This document shows positions 1 through 6,096 of a DNA stretch of 7,356 nucleotides, piece by piece. How positions within the stretch are numbered: position 1 is the first letter of the stretch; each line of letters opens with the position of its first letter. The stretch is from an uncultured Clostridia bacterium. Lineage in GTDB: Bacteria; Bacillota; Clostridia; Oscillospirales; CAG-272. Made by a program: the position numbers and the translations under genes. Location of the stretch: positions 1 through 7,356 of the forward strand of contig CAJGCM010000110.1 in NCBI GenBank assembly GCA_904501765.1, read 5' to 3'. The notes beneath the pieces were generated by a model. It saw only the letters and a list, made by a program, of their open reading frames with translations, had not been told where the DNA came from and ran no database searches.

Positions 1-431
1 TAGCTCTTGACAACGGAAGAGATACATATTCCGATATGCAAGCAAAACGGCTCGCCGCAGATATTGCCGCCGCAAGGGAAATGGGTTACGTTATTCTAAT
101 TTTTCAACACGCGGCTATATCCACAGGAAAGGCGGAGGACACCTCTGTCAAGGCTATTATAAATTATGACGGTGAAGAATACAATTTCTATGAAACAATA
201 GGGTTCAATGCCGAGGGCGCCACAGCCGAGCTTTACCGCCTTATAACCGAAAACGCAGACGTTATAAAGGGAGTATATTCTGGACATTTGCATAGCGCGT
301 TTTATACCGAAATCAAGGCTTCGTATATAGATGAAAATGGCAAAAAAGTTGACACGGTAATACCCCAAATATCTCTTGAAGCAAACGTTTACGGTGGTAC
401 GGGTCACGTTATGAAGATAGAGGTAAGATAA
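1..431 (+). CDS. Metallophosphoesterase (calcineurin-like), C-terminal part, 5' truncated
   Basis: The reading frame is open to the left edge (first full codon at position 3) and stops at 429-431. No start lies in the window; the ATG at 36 is internal because the frame continues upstream as ALDNGRDTYSD. Two late motifs of the calcineurin-like metallophosphoesterase fold are visible: a hydrophobic strand ending in a histidine (VILIFQHA, His codon 108-110) and the GHxH metal-site motif (SGHLHS, codons 282-293). In the family these histidines bind one of the two metals of a phosphoesterase centre. The end is a beta-rich tail (PQISLEANVYGG). The N-terminal GDxxH/GNH motifs, any signal peptide and the substrate cannot be seen, so only the superfamily can be named. 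The gene converges on the uxuA-uxuB operon and ends 22 bases before a strong terminator. Confidence 0.85.
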   Translation, partial: ALDNGRDTYSDMQAKRLAADIAAAREMGYVILIFQHAAISTGKAEDTSVKAIINYDGEEYNFYETIGFNAEGATAELYRLITENADVIKGVYSGHLHSAFYTEIKASYIDENGKKVDTVIPQISLEANVYGGTGHVMKIEVR

Positions 432-453
432 GACTCCGAGCCTGTTACAAAAC

Positions 454-497
454 AAAAAATCCGATTTTCCCGAGGATGTGAGAAAATCGGATTTTTT
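454..497. terminator. Bidirectional Rho-independent terminator
   Basis: A perfect 16-bp inverted repeat (454-469 with 482-497) surrounds a 12-nt loop. The core is TCCGATTTTC/GAAAATCGGA, and the arms end in an A-run on the left and a T-run on the right, so the hairpin reads as stem plus U-tract on either strand. It lies 22 bases after the metallophosphoesterase stop and should end that transcript. It could also stop leftward readthrough from uxuB. Confidence 0.85.
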
Positions 498-507
498 ATT
501 TTCATTC

Positions 508-673
508 CGCTGAGCGAAATTCAGCGAAATATTATGAAATTTTAACAACCAATGCAGTTGGCGCCCCTGCCGCGCCTCGGGCAGGAAAAATTTTATAAGA
601 CAAGGCAAAACGAGAAAGGAGGGCGACGGTGTAGTTATCTACTCCGAGCCCTCCGAATCGATGTTTTAACGAT
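508..673. other. Gene-free block of serial hairpins, possible dispersed element or structured RNA
   Basis: I see no convincing gene between 432 and 701. After the terminator the block carries five inverted repeats in a row: CGCTGA/TCAGCG (508-513/521-526), CCAA/TTGG (549-552/558-561), CCTGCC/GGCAGG (566-571/580-585), the large hairpin 618-654, and ATCG/CGAT (657-660/670-673). The octamer AGCGAAAT also occurs twice (513-520, 523-530). Weak open frames cross the block on both strands, but they have no family resemblance and run into uxuB antisense, so I treat them as chance. The stretch before the large hairpin (TTTTATAAGACAAGGCAAAA at 591-610) reads like a dispersed repeat of Clostridia genomes. 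That is a recollection, not a search result. Alternatives are a MITE-like insertion or simply the 3' untranslated region of uxuB. Confidence 0.45.
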
Positions 674-688
674 GTATTATGAAATTTT
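530..688 (+). repeat. 14-bp direct repeat pair flanking the hairpin block
   Basis: TATTATGAAATTTT occurs at 530-543 and again, identically and in the same orientation, at 675-688. The copies are 145 bases apart start to start and bracket most of the hairpin block. Similarity continues for a few bases past each copy (AAC against TAC). The pair could be a target duplication around an inserted element, although 14 bp is long for that. It could also be a remnant of local duplication. I could not find matching terminal inverted repeats just inside the copies. Confidence 0.5.
605..654 (-). terminator. Candidate terminator of the uxuA-uxuB operon
   Basis: The outer stem GGAGGGC (618-624) pairs with GCCCTCC (648-654). 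The inner stem CGGTGTAG (627-634) pairs with CTACTCCG (639-646) with one T-T mismatch and a four-base loop. Read leftward, as the uxuA-uxuB transcript runs, the GC-rich hairpin is followed by an imperfect T-tract (TTTCTCGTTTTG). It lies about 48 bases past the uxuB stop. The T-tract is broken, so 454-497 may be the real stop and this hairpin may have another role. Confidence 0.5.
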
Positions 689-701
689 TACGCCTGAGGG
701 T

Positions 702-1553
702 TTATACGCCGGAATAGGAGGAAAATCCCCCGTCGATAGGAAGAACAACTCCGGTAATGAAGCTTGCTGCCTCGTTGTTCACAAGGAACAGAAGACCACC
801 TGCCAGCTCCTCGCTCTCACCGAATCTGCCCATAGGAGTAGCCGCAAGAATTTTTCCTGTTCTTGCCGTTGGGGTTCCGTCCTCGTTGAACAGAAGCTTT
901 GCGTTCTGCTTGGTCGAGAAGAAGCCGGGCGCTATTGCATTGACACGGATTCCAACCTTTGAGAAGTGAACCGCAAGCCACTGCGTGAAATTGGATATAG
1001 CCGCCTTTGCTCCCGAATATGCGGGAATTTTGGTAAGGGGGGTATAAGCGTTCATAGAGGAGATGTTTATAATATTGCAGCCCTCTCTGCCTACCATTTG
1101 CTTGGTGAAACTCTGCGTGGGAATCAAAGTGCCGAGGAAGTTAAGGTTGAACACGAATCCAACACCCGATGCCTCAAGGTCGAAGAAGCTCTTCGTTTCA
1201 GCGTCTATATCTCCAAGCTCAAAATATTCCTTATCTGTGGTTGCTCTCGGGTTATTTCCACCAGCTCCGTTTACAAGGAGGTCGCAGGGACCAAGCTCTG
1301 CAACAACCTTTTCGGCAACTGCATCGCATATAGATTTATCAAGCACGTTGCACTCGTAAGCCTTAGCAACTCCTCCCTCTGCTACTATTTCGTCAGCGAA
1401 CTGCTTTGCAGATTCGACGTTGAGGTCAAGAAGAGCTACTTTTGCTCCCGCTCTTGCCAAAACTTTTGCAAAATAGCTACACAAAACTCCGCCGGCTCCC
1501 GTAACCACTGCAACCTTGCCTGTAAGATCGGTATTAAGTACATTCTTTTTCAT
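702..1553 (-). CDS. uxuB: SDR-family fructuronate reductase (D-mannonate oxidoreductase), YjmF/UxuB type
   Basis: This 283-residue classical short-chain dehydrogenase/reductase probably interconverts D-fructuronate and D-mannonate with NAD(H) in the cytosol. Visible motifs are a Rossmann glycine motif TGAGGVLC (18-25), an acidic residue ending the second strand (Asp43, favouring NAD over NADP), NGAGG (95-99), catalytic Ser166 in ISSMNAY and the Tyr179-x3-Lys183 pair (YSGAK), followed by PG at 209-210. The glycine motif departs from TGxxxGxG; I believe this is usual for the uxuB-type SDR group. The C-terminus GGFSSYSGV also fits that group. The start has a GGAAAGGA site about seven bases upstream. 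It lies 69 bases downstream of uxuA on the same strand, and this partnership is the main reason for choosing the substrate. A gluconate 5-dehydrogenase-like activity is the alternative. Confidence 0.85.
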   Translation of the reverse strand: MKKNVLNTDLTGKVAVVTGAGGVLCSYFAKVLARAGAKVALLDLNVESAKQFADEIVAEGGVAKAYECNVLDKSICDAVAEKVVAELGPCDLLVNGAGGNNPRATTDKEYFELGDIDAETKSFFDLEASGVGFVFNLNFLGTLIPTQSFTKQMVGREGCNIINISSMNAYTPLTKIPAYSGAKAAISNFTQWLAVHFSKVGIRVNAIAPGFFSTKQNAKLLFNEDGTPTARTGKILAATPMGRFGESEELAGGLLFLVNNEAASFITGVVLPIDGGFSSYSGV

Positions 1554-1622
1554 TTTATATCCTTTCCAAAACTACCGATATTTTCCATACCGTCATAGCT
1601 TATTTCTTTGATTTTTTATATT

Positions 1623-2675
1623 TTATCCGTTTTTCTTTGCCTTTTCGCAGGCTTCAAATAGCCCGTTTATATAGGCTGCACCAAGGGCTCTGTCATAAAG
1701 TCCGTATCCCGGCTTTCCTACCTCGCCCCATATCATTCTTCCGTGGTCAGGCCTTACGTATCCGTCAAAGCCAGCATCGGTAAGAGCTTTTACTATTTCG
1801 TATACATCAAGGCTGCCGCAGGAGGAAAGATGCGCTCTCTCTTCAAAGGAGCCGTCCTCCATAATCTTCACGTTGCGTATGTGCATAAAGGCAATTCTGT
1901 CCATATTCGCATACTTGCGTACCATAGCCACAACGTCATTCGACTTTGCGCAGCCAAGGGAGCCTGTGCAAAGACAGAGGCTGTTTGCAGGGCTATCGTA
2001 TATTGCTAAGAATCTATCAAGATTAGCCTCGTTGGTAATAATTCTGGGCAAACCGAAAATAGGATATGGCGGGTCGTCGGGATGTATTGCCATTCTTACT
2101 CCGCACTCCTCCGCTACGGGAATTACCTTTTTGAGGAACCTTTCAAGGTTTTTCCAAAGCCCCTCTTCGCCAAGCTCACCGTAAGCTCCGATAAGCTCTC
2201 TGACCTCACTCTGCGTATAGCTGGAATCCCAACCGGGAAGGTGAATATCGTCCTTCAGGGGGTCAAGGCCTCTCATCTGGTCCCAGTACATAACAAGACT
2301 CGTTGAGCCGTCGGGCGCTTTTTTGTCAAGCTGAGTTCTTGTCCAGTCAAAAACAGGCATAAAGTTATAGGTAACGCACCTTACACCGTGAGCGGCACAT
2401 CTTCTTATATTCTCGCAGTAAACCTCAATAAGCTCGTCAACATTGTTACGACCGAGCTTTATATCCTCGTGAACGGGAATTGATTCAACAACGTCAAACA
2501 CAAGGCCGTGAGATTTGCATTTTGCCGCAATATCAGCGATTGATTCATTGCTCCACACCTCGCCGGGCTTAACGTCGTAGACTGCCGAAACCACCGAGCG
2601 CATAGCGGGAATCTGAGAAATGTATTCAAGAGTTACAGGATCAGTGTCACCGTACCAACGAAAAGAAAGTTTCAT
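1623..2675 (-). CDS. uxuA: Mannonate dehydratase
   Basis: UxuA dehydrates D-mannonate to 2-keto-3-deoxy-D-gluconate, a metal-dependent cytosolic step of hexuronate catabolism. The 350-residue product matches the short Firmicutes form rather than the longer enterobacterial one. It begins MKLSFRWYGD and carries ESIPVHEDIKLG (64-75). It has the expected TIM-barrel metal ligands: His198 (AIHPDDPP), Cys236 (CLCTGS), His265 (FMHIRNV) and Asp310 (RPDHGRM). Neighbouring His311 is the likely catalytic residue. Their spacing agrees with the Streptococcus suis enzyme as I recall it. The start has a GGGAGGG site about eleven bases upstream. It is the first gene of the leftward operon, read from the promoter at 2779-2806 past the palindrome at 2745-2769, so induction by uronate intermediates through a LacI-type repressor is plausible. 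No truncation is seen. Confidence 0.96.
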   Translation of the reverse strand: MKLSFRWYGDTDPVTLEYISQIPAMRSVVSAVYDVKPGEVWSNESIADIAAKCKSHGLVFDVVESIPVHEDIKLGRNNVDELIEVYCENIRRCAAHGVRCVTYNFMPVFDWTRTQLDKKAPDGSTSLVMYWDQMRGLDPLKDDIHLPGWDSSYTQSEVRELIGAYGELGEEGLWKNLERFLKKVIPVAEECGVRMAIHPDDPPYPIFGLPRIITNEANLDRFLAIYDSPANSLCLCTGSLGCAKSNDVVAMVRKYANMDRIAFMHIRNVKIMEDGSFEERAHLSSCGSLDVYEIVKALTDAGFDGYVRPDHGRMIWGEVGKPGYGLYDRALGAAYINGLFEACEKAKKNG

Positions 2676-2744
2676 TTAATAATTGCCCTCCCAATTAAAG
2701 CAAAATTTGCATAGAATGATATAGTGAACTACACATATTTTTAC

Positions 2745-2769
2745 CGCTTCAGCCATATTTGAAGCGCTT
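2745..2769. promoter_or_regulatory. Candidate operator: overlapping palindromes in the uxuA leader
   Basis: CGCTTCA (2745-2751) is repeated inverted as TGAAGCG (2760-2766) with an 8-bp spacer. The right arm extends into the perfect palindrome AAGCGCTT (2762-2769), whose CG centre is typical of LacI-family operators. The site begins a few bases downstream of the predicted uxuA start point, a position suited to repression. It fits the catabolite-repression (cre) consensus poorly, with three mismatches at conserved positions, so a uronate-responsive LacI-family regulator of the KdgR/ExuR kind is more likely than CcpA. The regulator gene is not in the window. Confidence 0.55.
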
Positions 2770-2778
2770 ATCATTTAT

Positions 2779-2806
2779 ATTATATCATAACAGTCGCCAT
2801 TGTCAA
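2779..2806 (-). promoter_or_regulatory. Sigma-A promoter for uxuA-uxuB
   Basis: On the minus strand there is a perfect -35 TTGACA (2801-2806) and a perfect -10 TATAAT (2779-2784), separated by 16 bases. The start point should fall near 2772, giving a leader of about 97 nt that carries the palindromic element. Consensus boxes next to an operator suggest a strong, repressed promoter. Confidence 0.85.
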
Positions 2807-2860
2807 GTTTCATATATTGTATAAATTGCTCTTTTGCTTTTGCATAAGTTGCCTATTTTC

Positions 2861-2880
2861 AGTAAAATGCTGTTTTCACT
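2861..2880. promoter_or_regulatory. Imperfect dyad between the divergent promoters
   Basis: AGTAAAA (2861-2867) faces TTTTCACT (2873-2880), an inverted repeat broken by one extra base. It ends two bases before the -35 box of the GH88 promoter, where an activator would be expected. The match is short and AT-rich, so it may be chance. Confidence 0.25.
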
Positions 2881-2881
2881 A

Positions 2882-2910
2882 TTGATAAAAGCAAACGAGT
2901 ATGGTAAAAT
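2882..2910 (+). promoter_or_regulatory. Sigma-A promoter for the GH88 operon
   Basis: The -35 box is TTGATA (2882-2887) and the -10 box TAAAAT (2905-2910), with an ideal 17-base spacer. A TG one base before the -10 box adds an extended -10 element. The start point should lie near 2917, about 46 bases before the ATG at 2963. It is divergent from the uxuA promoter, with about 75 bases between the two -35 boxes. Confidence 0.75.
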
Positions 2911-2962
2911 AAGGCTATAAAGAATCTTTGCTTTAATAACAAAATTTATAAGGAGCGAACAC

Positions 2963-4147
2963 ATGTTACCGAACATTCCCGAAATTGATAATCCGAAAAA
3001 GTATTCCGATTTTAGGGTACCGAAGGAAAAGCTTGAATATGCGCTGGCTGAGGCTATCAAGAAAATTGATTTTGCACTCCCTACCTTTACCGATAAATTC
3101 CCTTCTCACGGAAGCACAGGCAACGTATATTCAGCTGTTGAAAATACAGAGGGCTGGAACACAGGCTTCTGGACCGGTATTCTCTGGCACGCATACCAGA
3201 TGACCGGAGACGAAAAATACAAGAAGGTTGCTCTCGGTCATATCCCCTCCTTTTCGAAAAGGATAAAAGAAAAACTCGGCGTCGCTCACCACGATATGGG
3301 CTTCCTTTACACCCCCTCCTGCGTTGCTGCCTGGAAGCTTGAAGGCTGCGAGATGGCAAAAGAGGCTGCAATTCTTGCTGCTGACAATCTTATTTCAAGA
3401 TACCACGAAAGGGGCGGATTTATTCAGGCTTGGGGAGAAATCGGCAAAAAAGACAATTTCCGCCTTATAGTTGACTGCCTTCTAAACATCCCCCTGCTCT
3501 ACTGGGCATCCGAGGTTACCGGGGACAAAAAGTATGAGGAAATAGCTTATACTCATTTCAATACCACGATAGACCTATGCTGCCGCCCCGATGCATCTAC
3601 CTATCACACATACTATTTTGATTACGACACCTGCAAACCCTTAAAGGGCGTTACTCTTCAGGGGCTTAACAACGACTCTGCCTGGGCAAGAGGTCAGACT
3701 TGGGGAATTTACGGTCCTCTTCTTACCTACATATATAAGAAGGACGAAAAGGCACTTTCCGTATTCAAGGCGACAACCAACTATTACCTTAACCATCTTC
3801 CTGAGGATTATATCGCATATTGGGATCTTACCTTCACCGACGGAGATGAGCCGAGGGATTCTTCCTCTAACGCTATCGCTCTTTGCGGTATGCTTGAGGG
3901 CATCAAATATATGGACAAGAACGACCCCTTGAGAGCTACTTACGTAAACGCTATTCACAGAATTATCAATGCGCTTATCGACAAATGCCTGACTAAGGAT
4001 ATACCCGAATCCAACGGACTTCTTCTTCACGCAACCTACGCAAAACCCCTCAACCGCTCTATTGACGAAATGAACATCTGGGGAGATTATTTCTACATGG
4101 AAGCGCTTCACAGAATGCTTGATCCGAACTGGGAGCTTTATTGGTAA
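2963..4147 (+). CDS. GH88 unsaturated glucuronyl hydrolase
   Basis: GH88 enzymes remove the 4,5-unsaturated uronic acid that polysaccharide lyases leave at the non-reducing end of oligosaccharides. They act by hydrating the vinyl ether bond. The 394-residue product has the alpha/alpha-barrel motifs of the family: WNTGFWTG (65-72), HHDMGFLY (109-116), LIVDCLLNIPLLYWAS (168-183), NDSAWARGQTWGIYG (237-251) and PRDSSSNAIALCG (297-309). Asp111 and Asp171 match the paired aspartates known from Bacillus sp. GL1 UGL (Asp88, Asp149) in context and nearly in spacing. There is no signal peptide, so it acts on imported oligosaccharides. AGGAG lies seven bases before the ATG. It begins the rightward operon opposite uxuA, and both branches lead to KDG. 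Whether the substrate comes from glycosaminoglycan, xanthan/gellan-like or plant glycan is open. GH105 is less likely given these motifs. Confidence 0.92.
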   Translation: MLPNIPEIDNPKKYSDFRVPKEKLEYALAEAIKKIDFALPTFTDKFPSHGSTGNVYSAVENTEGWNTGFWTGILWHAYQMTGDEKYKKVALGHIPSFSKRIKEKLGVAHHDMGFLYTPSCVAAWKLEGCEMAKEAAILAADNLISRYHERGGFIQAWGEIGKKDNFRLIVDCLLNIPLLYWASEVTGDKKYEEIAYTHFNTTIDLCCRPDASTYHTYYFDYDTCKPLKGVTLQGLNNDSAWARGQTWGIYGPLLTYIYKKDEKALSVFKATTNYYLNHLPEDYIAYWDLTFTDGDEPRDSSSNAIALCGMLEGIKYMDKNDPLRATYVNAIHRIINALIDKCLTKDIPESNGLLLHATYAKPLNRSIDEMNIWGDYFYMEALHRMLDPNWELYW

Positions 4148-4151
4148 TAAC

Positions 4152-4174
4152 ACTACTGATACTACTAATACTAC
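4152..4174 (+). repeat. 9-bp tandem repeat, about 2.5 copies
   Basis: ACTACTGAT (4152-4160) is followed by ACTACTAAT (4161-4169) and a partial ACTAC (4170-4174). It sits just after the GH88 stop. In the GH88 frame the region holds stops at 4145, 4148 and again further on, so it is not a coding extension. A near-match inverted repeat follows (GTCAGGC 4179-4185 with GCCCGAC 4200-4206, one mismatch). It lacks a T-tract, so I do not call a terminator. Confidence 0.6.
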
Positions 4175-4207
4175 GTTTGTCAGGCGGTCTTCTGATATAG
4201 CCCGACA

Positions 4208-4249
4208 ATATTGAAAGAGGTTAATATGATATTGAAAGAGGTTAATATG
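4208..4249 (+). promoter_or_regulatory. Duplicated ribosome binding site and start codon (perfect 21-bp tandem repeat)
   Basis: Two identical 21-bp units (4208-4228 and 4229-4249) each contain GAAAGAGGTTAATATG, a Shine-Dalgarno sequence and an ATG. The start codons at 4226 and 4247 are in the same frame, so translation from the first adds seven residues (MILKEVN) to the product. Each ATG has the same site at the same distance. The second start gives the family-like N-terminus MNKYDIAAF. Confidence 0.9.
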
Positions 4250-5371
4250 AACAAATACGATATTGCGGCTTTTGTCTGGCCCTCTTATACAGGCGACGAG
4301 CTGAGAAGCAGAATTTTCTGGCCGGAGGGAAACGGAGAGTGGCAGACGGTCAAGACGGCAGAGGCCAAATTCGAAGGTCACAACTGGCCGAGAAAGCCTC
4401 TTTGGGGCTACGTTAACGAGGCGGACCCAAAGGTTATGGAGATGCAGATAAGCGAGGCGACCCGACACGGTGTCAACGTATTTATTTACGACTGGTATTG
4501 GTATGACGGCAGGCCTTTTCTTGAAAACTGTCTTAACGACGGCTTCCTTAAGGCAAAAAATTGCAACGATATGAAGTTTTATATAATGTGGGCTAACCAC
4601 GATGCCAATCACCTTTGGTCCAAGGAGCTTTCCGACACGGAATGCGGAAACGTGACTATCTGGCAGGGAGCTGTTGACAGAGAGGAGTTCAGGAAGCTTT
4701 CAAGGCGCCTTTGCGACAAATATTTCGGGCTTGAAAATTATTACAAAATCGACGGCTGCCCTGTGTTTATGATTTACGAGCTTTACAACCTTATCGACGG
4801 TATGGGCGGTGAGGACGGAGTTAAGGCGGCATTTGACGAATTCCGCGAATACGTGAAGAGCTGCGGTTTCCCTGACGTTCATATTCAGCTGGCGGGAAGA
4901 GGCTACGACGTTCCTGACCTCAGCGGCGTTGATGCAAGAAAGAACTGGGGCAAGGACTTCAAGGAGATTGCCGAGAAGCTTCAGGCGCAGAGCTTTACCA
5001 ACTATCAGTTCTGCCACTTCACCGACATTGACAGAGACTATACAGAGATAATGGCGGACGTTAGGGATTATTGGAACAGAGTTGACGAAAACGTTTCCTT
5101 AACCTACTATCCTCATATATCCTGCGGCTGGGATAACAACCCCAGGTTTAAAGGCTTCCGCCCCGGCATCACTAAGAACAACACCCCGGAAAATTTTGAG
5201 CGGGCGCTGAGAGATGCTAAGGCTTATTCCGATGCCCACACTGACAGACCGCACCTTATCACGATTAACTCCTGGAACGAATGGACCGAAAGCTCATATC
5301 TTGAGCCTGACGATTTGTACGGATACGGCTATCTTGAGGCTATAAAGCGAGTTTTCCTTGATGAAGAGTGA
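4247..5371 (+). CDS. GH99-like / WbsX-family protein, candidate glycoside hydrolase
   Basis: The 374-residue product resembles the WbsX family, often labelled glycosyltransferase but built on the TIM-barrel fold of GH99/GH71. It opens with a beta strand (YDIAAFVWPSY, 4-14). It continues with FIYDWYWYDGR (79-89), PVFMIYELY (172-180), GWDNNPR (294-300) and the signature NSWNEWTESSYLEPD (341-355). Glu345 and Glu348 have the three-residue spacing of the two catalytic glutamates of GH99 enzymes (recalled), so a hydrolytic role is plausible. There is no signal peptide or membrane segment. The ATG at 4247 is chosen because the family starts near MKYDIAAF; the ATG at 4226 is equally well provided with a ribosome site. 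It lies 99 bases after GH88 with no promoter between, so the two are probably co-transcribed and the protein may trim the same imported oligosaccharide. The substrate cannot be named. Confidence 0.8.
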   Translation: MNKYDIAAFVWPSYTGDELRSRIFWPEGNGEWQTVKTAEAKFEGHNWPRKPLWGYVNEADPKVMEMQISEATRHGVNVFIYDWYWYDGRPFLENCLNDGFLKAKNCNDMKFYIMWANHDANHLWSKELSDTECGNVTIWQGAVDREEFRKLSRRLCDKYFGLENYYKIDGCPVFMIYELYNLIDGMGGEDGVKAAFDEFREYVKSCGFPDVHIQLAGRGYDVPDLSGVDARKNWGKDFKEIAEKLQAQSFTNYQFCHFTDIDRDYTEIMADVRDYWNRVDENVSLTYYPHISCGWDNNPRFKGFRPGITKNNTPENFERALRDAKAYSDAHTDRPHLITINSWNEWTESSYLEPDDLYGYGYLEAIKRVFLDEE

Positions 5372-5412
5372 TACACGCCCTCTGGGCTAATGAATTTTGC
5401 GAGGCTCGATTT

Positions 5413-6030
5413 ATGACAGACAAAAAGAATGTATACGTATATATATCAAGAGTTCCCGCAGTTCTGCCGAGAAAGGCGCTGTTCCCTCCGGAAAGACTCA
5501 GCGAAATTATGCGCTGCAAAAGCGACTCTCTGGGGCGGCAGAAATACCGTGCCTGGGAGCTTCTTGAAGAGGCATTCAGGCAGGTTTTCTCTAAAAATCT
5601 GACGGAGCTTGGTTTAAGAAAAAACGACACTGGTAAATGGGTAAGTGATAAGGGATTCTATTTTTCCATATCACACTGCGAGAGGCTTGTGGCGGTAGCC
5701 GTAAGCTCAGTACCTGTTGGAGTTGATATAGAAGAGGCGAGAGCTATTAAGGCGGGTTTTGAGAGAAAGAGCCTCACCGAAGAGGAGCTTTCGGAATTCG
5801 GCAGGCTTACAGAGGGAGAGCGAGATGCTTATCTGCTCCGCCGATGGACGGTTAAGGAGAGCATTTTCAAGCTCTCGAACGAGAGCATCTTCCGCCCGAC
5901 GGGTATCAGCGGCGAGGGATTTTATACCGAAAGCCGAGAATTCGAGCTTGACGAGAGAAGATTTATAATCAGCGCTTCTGCGAATAGCCCTGCACCGATT
6001 ATCTTCAATCTAAGCGATGCCCTTGAATAA
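5413..6030 (+). CDS. Sfp-type 4'-phosphopantetheinyl transferase
   Basis: This enzyme moves the phosphopantetheine arm of coenzyme A onto a conserved serine of carrier proteins, making them active. The 205-residue product has the Sfp-class motifs in order: GKW and FYFSISHCE (74-90, His88), VGVDIE (102-107, Mg ligands Asp105 and Glu107) and WTVKESIFK (145-153, Glu149 and Lys153). About 200 residues points to the Sfp rather than the shorter AcpS class. The start at 5413 is preferred because GAGG lies eight bases before it and the N-terminus then begins MTDKKNVYVY. A GTG at 5368 overlapping the previous stop would add 15 residues but has only a weak site. It lies 41 bases after the GH99-like gene and just before the operon terminator. 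No carrier protein, NRPS or PKS gene is in the window, so it may serve primary fatty-acid synthesis or a distant cluster. Confidence 0.93.
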   Translation: MTDKKNVYVYISRVPAVLPRKALFPPERLSEIMRCKSDSLGRQKYRAWELLEEAFRQVFSKNLTELGLRKNDTGKWVSDKGFYFSISHCERLVAVAVSSVPVGVDIEEARAIKAGFERKSLTEEELSEFGRLTEGERDAYLLRRWTVKESIFKLSNESIFRPTGISGEGFYTESREFELDERRFIISASANSPAPIIFNLSDALE

Positions 6031-6060
6031 AATTCACACTGATTTTTCAATAACAACCGA

Positions 6061-6096
6061 GGCAGAGATGCGCCAATTGCGCTCTCTGCCTTTTTT
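6061..6096 (+). terminator. Rho-independent terminator of the GH88 operon
   Basis: The stem GGCAGAGA (6061-6068) pairs with TCTCTGCC (6083-6090). An inner GCGC/GCGC stem follows across a single bulged T (6069), with loop CAATT. Six T residues follow directly (6091-6096). It ends the rightward operon 30 bases after the phosphopantetheinyl transferase stop. The next 160 bases up to the regulator promoter hold no gene that I can support. Confidence 0.93.

Noticed and set aside
36..431. Independent small gene starting at ATG 36
   Set aside because: The same frame continues without a stop to the left edge with sequence fitting the metallophosphoesterase, and no ribosome site precedes 36.
552..962. 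Open frame on the plus strand across the hairpin block into uxuB
   Set aside because: Most of it lies antisense to uxuB, its residues look random, and no ribosome site precedes the ATG.
966..1598. Plus-strand frame of 210 codons opposite uxuB
   Set aside because: It is antisense to a clear SDR gene and its translation has no family features.
2758..2773. CcpA catabolite-repression (cre) site
   Set aside because: When centred on the CG, three conserved cre positions mismatch. A generic LacI-family operator fits better.
4179..4206. Terminator between GH88 and the GH99-like gene
   Set aside because: The stem has a mismatch and a 14-nt loop, and no T-tract follows.
3641..4612. Long minus-strand frame of 323 codons
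   Set aside because: It lies opposite GH88 and the GH99-like gene and crosses their junction. It has no recognisable motif and is explained by codon bias of the real genes.
5368..6030. GTG start for the phosphopantetheinyl transferase overlapping the previous stop
   Set aside because: The overlap is attractive for coupling, but the ribosome site is weak and the extra 15 residues do not look like the family. ATG 5413 has GAGG at good spacing.
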